From: Streptomyces sp. NBC_00704
GTDB lineage: Bacteria > Actinomycetota > Actinomycetes > Streptomycetales > Streptomycetaceae
Length of the DNA: 64,000 nucleotides
Reading direction: 5' to 3'
Assembly (NCBI RefSeq): GCF_036226605.1
Contig: NZ_CP109000.1
Location: 6,692,501-6,756,500 of the forward strand
Positions 51,976-60,259 of the stretch are shown here, in pieces. The notes below the pieces were generated by a model. That model was given only the letters and a program-made list of their open reading frames with translations. It was not told the origin of the DNA and did no database searches. The translations under genes were made by a program, and so were the position numbers. Positions within the stretch are counted from its first letter, which is position 1; each line of letters opens with the position of its first letter.

Positions 51976-52977
51976 TCAGAGCACGAACCCGGCCGGGAAC
52001 GGATCCGCCGGGTCCAGCAGGTACTGGGCCGTCCCGGTGATCCAGGCGCGTCCCGTGAAGCTGGGCAGGACCGCCGGACGGCCGGCCACCTCCGTCGTGC
52101 CCAGGAGCCGGCCGGTGAACTCGGTGCCGATGAAGGACTCGTTCACGAACTCGGTGTGCAGGGGCAGTTCGCCGCGCGCGTGCAGCTGGGCCATGCGCGC
52201 GCTCGTTCCCGTGCCGCAGGGCGAGCGGTCGAACCAGCCGGGGTGGATGGCCATCGCGTGCCGGGAACGGCGGGCCGTGGCGCCCGGCGCGTACAGGTGG
52301 ACGTGGTGGCAGCCGCGGATGGACGGATCCTCGGGGTGGACCGGCTCCTCCCCGGCGTTGACCGCGTCCATCAGCGACAGGCCGGCCCGCAGGATGTCGT
52401 CCTTGCGGGCGCGGTCGAAGGGCAGCCCGAACTCCTCCAGCGGCAGGATGGCGTAGAAGTTGCCGCCGTAGGCCAGGTCGTACGTCACCGTCCGGCCGTC
52501 GGGCAGCGTCGCCTCGAGGTCCAGGCCGACCGCGAACGAGGGGACGTTGCGCAGGGTCACGGCCCGGGCGGCGCCGTCCTCGACCGCCACCTCCGCGACG
52601 ACGAGCCCGGCGGGCGTGTCCAGCCGGATCGTCGTGACCGGTTCGACGACCTCGACCATGCCCGTCTCGACGAGCACGGTGGCCACGCCGATCGTGCCGT
52701 GTCCGCACATCGGCAGGTAGCCGGAGACCTCGATGAAGACGACCCCCCAGTCGCAGTCGGGCCGGGTGGGCGGCTGGAGGATCGCGCCGCTCATCGCGGC
52801 GTGGCCGCGCGGCTCGTTCATCAGCAACCGCTTGACGTCGTCGCGGTGTTCGCGGAAGTACAGCCGCCGTTCGTTCATCGTCGCGCCGGGGACGACGCCG
52901 ACGCCGCCGGTGATCACGCGGGTGGGCATGCCCTCGGTGTGCGAGTCGACGGCGTGCAGGACGAGCTTGCTGCGCAT
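51976..52977 (-). CDS. 4-hydroxyproline 2-epimerase (proline racemase family)
   Basis: A 333-residue proline-racemase-fold enzyme. The two catalytic cysteines are in LPMCGHGTIGVA near 90 and SPCGTGTSARMA near 250, so both acid and base are cysteines. That is the racemase/epimerase state rather than the 3-hydroxyproline dehydratase variant with Thr. Context of a dehydrogenase and a DapA-family deaminase favours conversion of trans-4-hydroxy-L-proline to cis-4-hydroxy-D-proline. GAGGGGA precedes the ATG. The upstream frame extension overlaps the DapA gene and is not real. Confidence 0.92.
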   Translation of the reverse strand: MRSKLVLHAVDSHTEGMPTRVITGGVGVVPGATMNERRLYFREHRDDVKRLLMNEPRGHAAMSGAILQPPTRPDCDWGVVFIEVSGYLPMCGHGTIGVATVLVETGMVEVVEPVTTIRLDTPAGLVVAEVAVEDGAARAVTLRNVPSFAVGLDLEATLPDGRTVTYDLAYGGNFYAILPLEEFGLPFDRARKDDILRAGLSLMDAVNAGEEPVHPEDPSIRGCHHVHLYAPGATARRSRHAMAIHPGWFDRSPCGTGTSARMAQLHARGELPLHTEFVNESFIGTEFTGRLLGTTEVAGRPAVLPSFTGRAWITGTAQYLLDPADPFPAGFVL

Positions 52978-53038
52978 GAAGTCCCCTCGTGTGATCCCTT
53001 TGTTCGGTACGTTGTGCGGTTCCTGACGCGTCGCGGCG

Positions 53039-54013
53039 TCACGCCAGTCCGGCGGCGACCGCCTTCTCGGTGGCCGCGCGGACCGCGGCCTCCTGCTCGG
53101 GCGGCAGCGGGACCCGCGGCGGCCGGCAACCGCCGCCGTACCGGCCCACGACGTCCATCGACAGCTTGATCGCCTGCACGAACTCGACCCGCGAGTCCCA
53201 GCGCAGCAGCGGGTGGAGCTGCCGGTACAGGGGGAGCGCGGTCGCCAGATCGCCCGCCACGGCCGCCCGGTACAGCGCGACCGACGCCTTCGGCAGCGCG
53301 TTGGGGTACCCGGCCACCCACCCCTTGGCGCCCGCGACGGCCAGTTCCAGCGCGACGTCGTCCGCACCGATCAACAGGTCGAGTCCGGGGGCCAGTTCGG
53401 CGATCCGGTAGGCGCGGCGGACATCGCCGGAGAACTCCTTGACGGCGTGGACGAGTCCCTCGCCGTGCAGCCGGGCCAGCAGTTCGGGCACCAGGTCGAC
53501 CTTGGTGTCGACGGGGTTGTTGTACGCCACGACCGGCAGACCCGCGGCGGCGACCTCCGCGTAGTGGGCCGTCACGGCCCGCTCGTCGGCGCGGTAGGCG
53601 TTGGGCGGGAGCAGCATCACCGCCGTGCAGCCCGCTCCGGCCGCCTGCTCCGCCCAGCGACGGGCCTCGGCCGAGCCGTAGGCGGCGACTCCGGGCATCA
53701 CCCGGTCCCCGCCGACCGCGGCGACGGCGCTCTCCACCACGCGGGCGCGCTCCTCGGGCGTGAGCACCTGGTACTCGCCCAGCGACCCGTTGGGGACGAC
53801 GCCGTCGCAGCCGTTCGCCACCAGCCAGGCGCAGTGCTCGGCGTACCGGTCGTAGTCGACGCGCAGCCTGTCGTCGAGCGGGAGCGCGGTCGCGACGAGG
53901 ACGCCGTGCCAGGGCCGCCGCGCGGGGGCGGGGACCGGGTCCGGGCGGTCGAGGACGCCGGGGGCGGGGACGGGGTGCCCGGCGGGGGCGGGGCGGTCGC
54001 AGGGGGTGGTCAT
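53039..54013 (-). CDS. DapA-family deaminase/aldolase (probable 1-pyrroline-4-hydroxy-2-carboxylate deaminase)
   Basis: A 324-residue TIM-barrel lyase of the dihydrodipicolinate synthase family. The Schiff-base Lys is in HAVKEFSGDVRR near 205, the catalytic Tyr in VVAYNNPVDTKVD near 175, and the substrate-carboxylate loop is GVVPNGSLGEYQVL, with the GTTGE of DapA changed. In hydroxyproline pathways this family deaminates the pyrroline product of the dehydrogenase to 2-oxoglutarate semialdehyde. The first 35 residues are a Pro-rich extension before the barrel (HGVLVATALPL). 61 bp before the epimerase gene, 34 bp after the dehydrogenase subunit. Confidence 0.87.
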   Translation of the reverse strand: MTTPCDRPAPAGHPVPAPGVLDRPDPVPAPARRPWHGVLVATALPLDDRLRVDYDRYAEHCAWLVANGCDGVVPNGSLGEYQVLTPEERARVVESAVAAVGGDRVMPGVAAYGSAEARRWAEQAAGAGCTAVMLLPPNAYRADERAVTAHYAEVAAAGLPVVAYNNPVDTKVDLVPELLARLHGEGLVHAVKEFSGDVRRAYRIAELAPGLDLLIGADDVALELAVAGAKGWVAGYPNALPKASVALYRAAVAGDLATALPLYRQLHPLLRWDSRVEFVQAIKLSMDVVGRYGGGCRPPRVPLPPEQEAAVRAATEKAVAAGLA

Positions 54014-54047
54014 GCGGAAGTCCCTTCGCGGTACGGAACGTGACAGG

Positions 54048-55475
54048 TCACCGGGGCGTCGTGGGATCGGGCGGCGCGGCGAGCACGCCGAGCGGGACGG
54101 GCCGTGCGGGCATCCGGCGCGCCGGGGTGAGCGCGCAGCCCGCGACGCCCGCCACTCCGGGTTCACACATCCGGCCCTGGCACCAGCCCATCCCGGCCCG
54201 CGTCAGCAGCTTCACCGTGCGCAGATCACCCGCGCCGAGCGTGCCCACGGCCTCGCGGACGGCGCCGGCGGTGACCTCCTCGCAGCGGCACACGACCGTG
54301 TCGTCGGCGACCCGCTCCGGCCACCGCGCGGGCGGGTCGCCGTACGCGGCCTCCAGCGCCGCGAAGAACCTCCGCAGCCGGGCGCGGGACCGGGCGGCCG
54401 CCGCCCAACCGCGCGGGTCGGGAATCCTCCCCGTGAGTCTCGCGGCCGCCGACCGGCCGGCGATGTGCCCCTCGGCCAGCGACAGGGCCGCGCCGCCGAC
54501 GCCCGTCGTCTCGCCCGCGGCCCACACGCCGGGGACGTCGGTGCGCTGCTCGTCGTCCACCTCGACGCCCGTTCCGTCGAGGCGGCAGCCGAGGCCCGCC
54601 GCGAGGTCGGTGTGCGGCAGCAGTCCGTGGCCGACGGCGAGCACGTCGCAGACCAGCCGCCGCTCGGAGCCGGGAACCGGCCCGCCGCCGGCGTCGGACG
54701 CGGCGACGGTGACCGCCTCCAGGCGCTCCCCGCCGTGCGCGGCCACCACCATGTGACGGGTCATCACCGTGGTCCGCCCGCGCAGGAGCCGGCCCGCGTA
54801 CGCGGCGCCCTCGGCGAGCTTCACGGGCGTCGTCGCCCAGGTCCCGGCGCGGCGGGCGAAGCCCGCGGGGCCGGCCGACTCGACGAGGGCGGCGACCCGG
54901 GCGCCCGCCGCCGCGAGGCCGGCGGCCACGGGCAGCAGCAGCGGACCCGAGCCCGCGACCACCGCGGTGCGGCCGGGCAGCACGAGACCGCCCTTCGTCA
55001 GGGCCTGCGCGCCGCCCGCGGTCACCACGCCCGGCAGCGTCCAGCCCGGGAACGGCAGGACCTTCTCGTAGCCGCCGGTGGCGAGCAGCATGGCGTCGGC
55101 GCGCACCGCCGACGACTCCTCCTGCTCCGGACCGAGCAGCGCGTGCACCACGAAGCCGCCCGACTCCCGTTCCAGGCACCACACATGACGCTCACTCAGG
55201 TGCACGACCCGGCCGGCGGCGAGATGCGCGTCCAGCGCGGTCCGCAGCCGGTCCCAGGTGCGCCGCTGGTGCGCGGGCACGCGCGGTCCGGGCCCGCCCG
55301 GTCCACCGGGCCCGGTGGCGGACTGCCGGTAGAACTGACCGCCCGCCGCCGGGGCGGAGTCGAGCAGCAGCACGCGCACACCGCGGGACGCGGCCGCCAG
55401 CGCGGCGGCCAGCCCGGCCGGACCGGCGCCGACCACCGCCAGCACCGCGGTCCTCTCAGTCCTCGTGTCGGTCAT
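54048..55475 (-). CDS. FAD/NAD(P)-binding oxidoreductase subunit with C-terminal [2Fe-2S] domain
   Basis: A 475-residue flavoprotein. FAD motif VVGAGPAGLAAALAAASRG at the N-terminus, a second nucleotide motif AVVAGSGPLLLPVAAGLAAA near 170, and GVWAAGETTGVGGAALS as the FAD closing motif. A BFD-like C-terminus carries four cysteines: VVCRCEEVTAGAV and MGWCQGRMCEPG. This is the alpha-like subunit of heteromeric D-hydroxyproline dehydrogenase/opine oxidase-type complexes. It overlaps the small ferredoxin-like subunit by 20 bp, so the two are co-translated. Confidence 0.9.
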   Translation of the reverse strand: MTDTRTERTAVLAVVGAGPAGLAAALAAASRGVRVLLLDSAPAAGGQFYRQSATGPGGPGGPGPRVPAHQRRTWDRLRTALDAHLAAGRVVHLSERHVWCLERESGGFVVHALLGPEQEESSAVRADAMLLATGGYEKVLPFPGWTLPGVVTAGGAQALTKGGLVLPGRTAVVAGSGPLLLPVAAGLAAAGARVAALVESAGPAGFARRAGTWATTPVKLAEGAAYAGRLLRGRTTVMTRHMVVAAHGGERLEAVTVAASDAGGGPVPGSERRLVCDVLAVGHGLLPHTDLAAGLGCRLDGTGVEVDDEQRTDVPGVWAAGETTGVGGAALSLAEGHIAGRSAAARLTGRIPDPRGWAAAARSRARLRRFFAALEAAYGDPPARWPERVADDTVVCRCEEVTAGAVREAVGTLGAGDLRTVKLLTRAGMGWCQGRMCEPGVAGVAGCALTPARRMPARPVPLGVLAAPPDPTTPR

Positions 55476-55767
55476 CGTGGCCCGTCCCCCGCTGCGTGCG
55501 GACGTCGGCGCCCCGCACGGCCGGCACCAGACAGGCCCGCTGGTTGGGACGGCCGTCCACGGTGACCAGGCAGTCGAAGCACACGCCGATCCCGCAGAAC
55601 ACCCCGCGCGGGCGCCCCCCGCCCCGGGTGGTGCGCCAGGCCGTCACTCCGGACGACCACAGGGCGGCGGCGATGCTCTGCCCCGGCAGCGCCCGGATCT
55701 CCCGGCCGTCGAAGAGGACGGTGAACGGGGCGTCCGGGCCGGTGCGGGCCGGTGTCAACGGGTCCAC
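55456..55767 (-). CDS. (2Fe-2S)-binding small subunit of the dehydrogenase
   Basis: A 103-residue ferredoxin-like protein: FTVLFDGREIRALPGQSIAA and the cluster-binding pattern VFCGIGVCFDCLV, with a last Cys in NQRACLVPAV. This gives the C-x4-C-x2-C and distant C spacing of SoxA/HcnA-type small subunits. It carries electrons between the flavins of the two large subunits. It overlaps the upstream gene by 13 bp and the downstream one by 20 bp. Confidence 0.9.
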   Translation of the reverse strand: MDPLTPARTGPDAPFTVLFDGREIRALPGQSIAAALWSSGVTAWRTTRGGGRPRGVFCGIGVCFDCLVTVDGRPNQRACLVPAVRGADVRTQRGTGHDDRHED

Positions 55768-56948
55768 GGGGCGGTCTCCTCGGTGCGGCGGTCAGGGTGT
55801 CCGGGGTCGTCGAACCGCTCGGGGCGCAGCGGCGCGAGATTCAGCTCGGGGCGCGTCCCGGTCAGGCACTGCGCTATCAGCAGGCCGGTGCCCGTGGCCA
55901 GTCCGATGCCGGCCCCCTCGTGCCCGCAGGCGTGGAACAGTCCGGGCACGCGCGGGTCGGGGCCGACGGCCGGCAGATGGTCGGGCATGTAGGGGCGGAA
56001 CCCGGCATAGGTGCGGATCACGCGCACCCGCTCCAGGAACGGGAACAGCCGGGTGGCGCCCGCCGCCAGGGCGCGCACGGCCGGGAGGGAGAAGGACCGG
56101 TCGAATCCCACCCGCTCACGGCTCGCGCCGATCAGCACCGGACCCGCGGCGGTGCCCTCCACGACCGGCGAGGTCTGGAGCGCGGCCGAGTCGCTCGCCA
56201 CGTCCGCCACATAGTCGGCGGCGTACACCTTGTGCCGCACCCGTGGCGGCAGCGGCTCGGTGACCAGCACGAAGCCACGGCGGGGCAGCACCGGCAGCGT
56301 CACCCCCGCCAGAGCGGCGACGTCGGCACCCCAGGTGCCGGCCGCGTTCACCACGGCCGGCGCCGAAAGGTCGCCCCGGTCGGTGCGCACGCCCCGGACC
56401 GCGCCGTCCCGGCCGCGCAGGATCCGCGTCACCGTGCGGCCGGTCTCCAGGCGCGCGCCCGACGCCCGCGCCAGGTGGGCGGCGGCGAGCGCGGGCATCA
56501 CCTGGGCGTCCTGCGGATACAGCACCCCGCCGGCGAGCCCGGACGCCAGGTGCGGTTCCAGGTCCCGTAGCCGGTGCCCGTCGACCGGCACGGCCTCCAC
56601 CCCGGCCGCCCGCTGCCCGGCCGCGAGAACCGCGAGCGAGGCGAGAGCGTCCGGGCTCGACGCCACGACCAGCCCGCCCTTGGCCTCGTACTCGAAGGCC
56701 TCCCCGAGTCCCTCCCGCGCCAGCTCCCGCCACAACCGGGCGGACAGCAGCGCCAGTCGGAGTTCCGGACCGGGTTCCTTGTCGGAGACGAGGAGGTTGC
56801 CCTCGCCCGCGCCGGTCGTCCCGCCCGCCACCGGGCCGCGGTCGACCAGGATCACCTCCAGCCCGGCACGGGCCGCGTACAGCGCGCAGGCGGCGCCGAC
56901 CATGCCGGCGCCGACGACCACGACGTCACCGCTGGGTCGAGGGGTCAC
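55755..56948 (-). CDS. DAAO-type FAD oxidoreductase, D-hydroxyproline dehydrogenase catalytic subunit
   Basis: A 397-residue D-amino-acid-oxidase-family flavoprotein. FAD motif VVVVGAGMVGAACALYAARAG, AGTTGAGEGNLLVS as the flavin ribityl contact loop, NAAGTWGADVAAL, and the closing FHACGHEGAGIGLATGTG. It resembles SoxB and the beta subunits of D-hydroxyproline dehydrogenases. It would oxidise cis-4-hydroxy-D-proline to the pyrroline. First gene of the operon. The GTG start has no ribosome site, but a CATATT/TATTAC element lies 6-12 bases before it, so the message may be leaderless. Confidence 0.9.
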   Translation of the reverse strand: MTPRPSGDVVVVGAGMVGAACALYAARAGLEVILVDRGPVAGGTTGAGEGNLLVSDKEPGPELRLALLSARLWRELAREGLGEAFEYEAKGGLVVASSPDALASLAVLAAGQRAAGVEAVPVDGHRLRDLEPHLASGLAGGVLYPQDAQVMPALAAAHLARASGARLETGRTVTRILRGRDGAVRGVRTDRGDLSAPAVVNAAGTWGADVAALAGVTLPVLPRRGFVLVTEPLPPRVRHKVYAADYVADVASDSAALQTSPVVEGTAAGPVLIGASRERVGFDRSFSLPAVRALAAGATRLFPFLERVRVIRTYAGFRPYMPDHLPAVGPDPRVPGLFHACGHEGAGIGLATGTGLLIAQCLTGTRPELNLAPLRPERFDDPGHPDRRTEETAPWTR

Positions 56949-56975
56949 GCCGGTAATATGTCACATGGCGCAGCG
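56945..56975 (-). promoter_or_regulatory. Likely promoter of the hydroxyproline operon, leaderless
   Basis: Read on the minus strand, CCATGTGACATATTACCGGC runs directly into GTG ACC. CATATT or TATTAC fits a -10, which would put the transcription start at or within a few bases of the GTG. Only 57 bp separate this gene from the lipoprotein gene upstream, so promoter and operator are compressed here. Confidence 0.45.
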
Positions 56976-57005
56976 GGGAGGAAGAAGGCCGAAGGGCCGC
57001 CCCGT

Positions 57006-57908
57006 TCAGTCGAACTGACTGAGTTGCGGGGCCGGCGTACGGCCTTCGCGGACGTCCTTCAGCCGGGCGACGCCGTGGCTGACCGCGTCGTCGGTGCTGT
57101 CGTGGTCGACGCCGTCCGTCCCGCCGTTGACGACCGTGATCGCGTCGTCGCCGACCCGCACGACGGCGAGGTCCAGGGTGAGGGTGACGGGCGAACCGCC
57201 GGAGACGCCCTTCACGGTCACGGTGAGGCCCTGCCGGGCGTCTCCCGCCTTCGGCAGGGAGGCCTCGACGACCTGCACCGAGCGGGTGGAGTTCTGCGAG
57301 CCGACCGCGTTGAACTGGTCGCATTCCGTCGGCAGCGACTTCAGCCAGGCCAGCGACTTGTCGAGATCCGCCTTCTTGTACTCGGCCACCTGGTAGAACA
57401 GCCGCGCCTCGCCCTGCTGGAAACCGGTGAGCGCCGAGCCGCCGGACGGCTTGCCGAGCAGGTCGTTCTCGTAGAGCCCGTCGAGCAGTTGCTGGCACGC
57501 GGCCGCCTGCGTGCTCGCCGTGAGGAACTGGGCGACGTCGACCTTGCCGACGAGGAGGCGGTCGTGCCAGTTCCCCGCGGTCTTGACCTGCGTCCAGTCG
57601 TCCTCCAGGTCCCCTTCGGTGATCAGTGCCATCCGCGCGCGGGCGTTCGTGAGCGGCAGCGCGGCGGGCGCCGTGGTCCGCCCGGCGACCGGCGCCGCCG
57701 CCACGTCCGAGCCGGTCGACGCGCCGTCGTCCCCGCTCGAACAGGCCGCCGTCGCCAGCAGGGTTCCGCAGGCGAGGGCCGCGGCCAGCGCACGGACCGG
57801 ACGGGCCGGATGCGCCGGACCCGCCGGACGCACCGGACGGGTCGGACCGGCCGGGCCCGACGGGCGGGGCGGGCAGGACGGGCGGGACGACGGACGGGCG
57901 GTGGTCAC
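57006..57908 (-). CDS. Lipoprotein of unknown function
   Basis: A 300-residue lipoprotein. The first 40 residues are a low-complexity run of Pro/Arg/Gly (SGPAGPTRPVRPAGPAHPAR), followed by the hydrophobic segment ALAAALACGTLLATAAC with lipobox ATAAC and then SSGDDGAS. The mature domain (LITEGDLEDDWTQVK, SLPTECDQFNAVG, LDLAVVRVGDDAITV) resembles the PknH-sensor-like/DUF5642-type extracytoplasmic domain of actinomycete lipoproteins; tentative. The start is a GTG with AGGAGG eight bases upstream. Anchored to the outer face of the membrane. It lies upstream of the hydroxyproline operon but probably has its own promoter. Confidence 0.8.
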   Translation of the reverse strand: MTTARPSSRPSCPPRPSGPAGPTRPVRPAGPAHPARPVRALAAALACGTLLATAACSSGDDGASTGSDVAAAPVAGRTTAPAALPLTNARARMALITEGDLEDDWTQVKTAGNWHDRLLVGKVDVAQFLTASTQAAACQQLLDGLYENDLLGKPSGGSALTGFQQGEARLFYQVAEYKKADLDKSLAWLKSLPTECDQFNAVGSQNSTRSVQVVEASLPKAGDARQGLTVTVKGVSGGSPVTLTLDLAVVRVGDDAITVVNGGTDGVDHDSTDDAVSHGVARLKDVREGRTPAPQLSQFD

Positions 57909-58156
57909 GGATGCCTCCTGAGGACGGGGCCGGCTGCCCCTGCCTCCACGGCACCACCGGCGCGGCCGCTCGACCAGCGCAAGGAGCCGTACGGGTGAGG
58001 CGGCGAACGGACCCCGAGCCGGGCGCGGACGGCGGCCGGGTCCCGGAGCGAGCCGGAAAATGCGAGGTGACGCGGCCGGGGCCGGGGCATCATGGCGGTC
58101 CCGGCACACGGCCACGAGGCCGGGAGACCATCGTCGGGGTACGACCGGGGGCACCT

Positions 58157-58861
58157 GTGACCGTCACCAACATCCTGCTGTCCGGCATCGTCGGCTCGAC
58201 CGCCTACGGGCTCGCCCACGAGGGCTCCGACATCGACCGCCTCGGCATGTTCGCCACCCCCACCGAGGAACTGCACGGCCTGCACCGCCCACCGGAGTCG
58301 CACGTCAGCACCGCGCCCGACCGCACCCTGCACGAGGCGGGCAAGTGGTGCCGCCTCGCCCTCTCCGGCAACCCCACCGTCATGGAACTCGTCTGGCTGC
58401 CCGACGAGCTGTACGAGGTCCGCACACCGCTCGGTGACGAACTCATAGCCCTGCGGCAGACGTTGCTCGGCGCACGCCGGATCCGCGACGCCTACCTCGG
58501 CTATGCCACCCAGCAGTTCCGCAAGCTCCAGAACCGCCGGGAAGGCCCCGCCGCCGGCGTCCCCGACCGCCGTGTCGCCAAGCACGCCCGGCACCTCAAA
58601 CGACTGTGCACCCAGGGCTACGAGCTGTACGCCACCGGCCGGTTGACGGTCCGCGTCGAGGATCCGGACGGCTACCACCGCTTCGGAGAGCAGGTCGCCG
58701 CCGACCCCGAAGCGGCGCAGCCGCTGCTGCGCCGCTTCGAGGACGCCTTCGCCGGCACCCGCAGCGCGCTGCCCGAACAGCCCGACGACCGGGCCGCCGA
58801 CGCCTGGCTGCGCAAGGTGCGCAGGGAGTTCTACGCCACGGCGCCCGCCGCCTCCGTTTGA
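58157..58861 (+). CDS. Nucleotidyltransferase-fold protein (RlaP/COG3541-like)
   Basis: A 234-residue protein with a polymerase-beta-type nucleotidyltransferase N-terminus: LLSGIVGSTAYGLAHEGSDIDRLGMFA holds the GS-x-Y and DxD signature in the first 35 residues. EAGKWCRLALSGNPTVMELVW follows, as in predicted nucleotidyltransferases of COG3541. The C-terminal helices (LRRFEDAFAGTRSAL) are poorly characterised. Such proteins may modify RNA or act in toxin systems; unproven. The GTG start at 58157 is at the family N-terminus; the frame upstream is open but unsupported. Confidence 0.83.
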   Translation: MTVTNILLSGIVGSTAYGLAHEGSDIDRLGMFATPTEELHGLHRPPESHVSTAPDRTLHEAGKWCRLALSGNPTVMELVWLPDELYEVRTPLGDELIALRQTLLGARRIRDAYLGYATQQFRKLQNRREGPAAGVPDRRVAKHARHLKRLCTQGYELYATGRLTVRVEDPDGYHRFGEQVAADPEAAQPLLRRFEDAFAGTRSALPEQPDDRAADAWLRKVRREFYATAPAASV

Positions 58862-58993
58862 GCGGGACCCGACGGCGCACCCCGCCCGCGGCACGTCGCC
58901 GAGGCGTTGACGGCGGCTCGCACGGCCGTTAGCGTTCCGCGCGTTCGTGCGCGGGGGCACGAGGAGCGCTCCGCGCCTTGACGGGGGAGACGT

Positions 58994-59719
58994 ATGAGGC
59001 AGCGCATGCTCGCGGCCGCCGCGCTCGTGAGCGCGGGGGTCCTGACGCTCGGGGGCTGCGGCGGCGACACCGACACCGACGGCGCGGGCCCCTCGCCCAC
59101 CGCCGCCGACTTCGGCTGCCTGACCGGCGGGCAGACCGCGAAGTCGGTCACCTTCAAGGACGCCGAAGGCAACGAGGTCGCCGGCTACGAGACCGGCTCC
59201 GGAAAGACCGGCGTGGTGCTCTCGCACCAGTCGAACAACAACGTCTGCTCATGGGTCGCGGGAGCGGACGAACTCGCCGAGGACGGCTACCGGGTGCTCG
59301 CCGTGGACAGCGGCGGTTCCGAGGTGCCGGAGATCCAGGGCGCCGCCGGACGACTGCGCGACGAAGGCGCGCGGAAGGTGCTGCTGATGGGAGCGTCCAA
59401 GGGCGGAACCGCCTCCCTGGCCGCCGCGGCGAAGGTGAGACCGCCCGTGGCCGCGGTCGTCTCCCTCTCCGGGCCCGGACTCTACAACGGCATGGACGCC
59501 ACCGCCGCGATCGCCGGACTGACCATGCCCGTCCTCCTGGTGGCCGCACAGGACGACGGCCAGTTCGCCTCGGACGCCCGCGAGTTGGACAAGCTGGCCC
59601 GCAAGTCCACGGACGAGAAGCTGGTGATCGTCTCCGGCAGCGCGCACGGCAACGACATTCTGGAGCGGCAACCGGCGGTGTGGAAGCAGGTGAAGGCCTT
59701 CCTCGCCCGCTACCGCTGA
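58994..59719 (+). CDS. Alpha/beta hydrolase lipoprotein
   Basis: A 241-residue lipoprotein. Signal peptide with lipobox LTLGGC at Cys 22, followed by a Gly/Asp/Thr linker. The alpha/beta hydrolase fold shows GVVLSHQSNNNVCSW (oxyanion region), nucleophile Ser in LLMGASKGGTASLAA near 135, acid Asp in LLVAAQDDGQFASD, and His in VSGSAHGNDIL near 222. A dienelactone-hydrolase-like esterase on the outer face of the membrane; substrate unknown. Two cysteines in the mature part could form a disulphide. Confidence 0.87.
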   Translation: MRQRMLAAAALVSAGVLTLGGCGGDTDTDGAGPSPTAADFGCLTGGQTAKSVTFKDAEGNEVAGYETGSGKTGVVLSHQSNNNVCSWVAGADELAEDGYRVLAVDSGGSEVPEIQGAAGRLRDEGARKVLLMGASKGGTASLAAAAKVRPPVAAVVSLSGPGLYNGMDATAAIAGLTMPVLLVAAQDDGQFASDARELDKLARKSTDEKLVIVSGSAHGNDILERQPAVWKQVKAFLARYR

Positions 59720-59852
59720 ACGCGCCGCTCCTCCCGCACGGCGCGGCAAATCGCGTGCGCGGTGCGGTCGTTCCGTCCTACACTCGCCGGACCGAGCGCG
59801 GCCCACGACGAGGGCGGCGCGCCGTGCCGTGACGAACGAGGGGAGCCCGGCC

Positions 59853-59951
59853 ATGCGTGACCACACCGCCGCCGTCGCTCCCCGTTCCCGCTACGAGGTG
59901 ATCCTCGTGTCTTCGTCCGACCGGTGCTCGCCGCGCGGCCCGCACCGGTGA
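59853..59951 (+). CDS. Possible 32-residue ORF upstream of the EF-G paralogue
   Basis: ATG at 59853, preceded by ACGAGGGGAGCC, opens MRDHTAAVAPRSRYEVILVS then SSDRCSPRGPHR and stops. A good ribosome site and a start 408 bp ahead of an EF-G-type gene raise the possibility of a regulatory leader peptide, as seen before some translation-linked resistance genes. Codon bias is mixed. No similarity recognised. Confidence 0.35.
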   Translation: MRDHTAAVAPRSRYEVILVSSSDRCSPRGPHR

Positions 59952-60009
59952 TCCTGACGGACGCCTGAACTCACGACGAGCCGCCGGCGCACTGCGACTG
60001 ACGACGCGT

Positions 60010-60259
60010 CACCCATCCGTGCGTCTCGCGGATCGGCAACGGCTTCCACACGGCTTCCACACGGCTTCCGCCATGGACTGGCTCAGGAATCGTCCCTGGA
60101 TTCCGCCGGAGAGCCGCCATGGCCTCCGCATCTCCGAGCCGTGACGGCTTCCGTCTCCGAGCCGCCATGGAATCCGTCGGCAGCCTTCGCGGCTCCCGCC
60201 GTGGACCGTCAGGGCAATCGCGCCGCCCGCTCCCGGAACACCCCGAAAGGCCATGGGCC
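60010..60259 (+). repeat. Imperfectly repetitive leader before the EF-G paralogue
   Basis: ACGGCTTCC recurs at 60040, 60050 and 60060 in direct tandem (10-bp period) and again near 60143. GCCGCCATGG-type blocks recur near 60070, 60115 and 60160, each followed by related TCCG-rich sequence. The stretch has weak coding bias. It may be a structured 5' leader. Apart from the 59853 ORF, the 540-bp gap 59720-60259 holds no gene. Confidence 0.5.
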
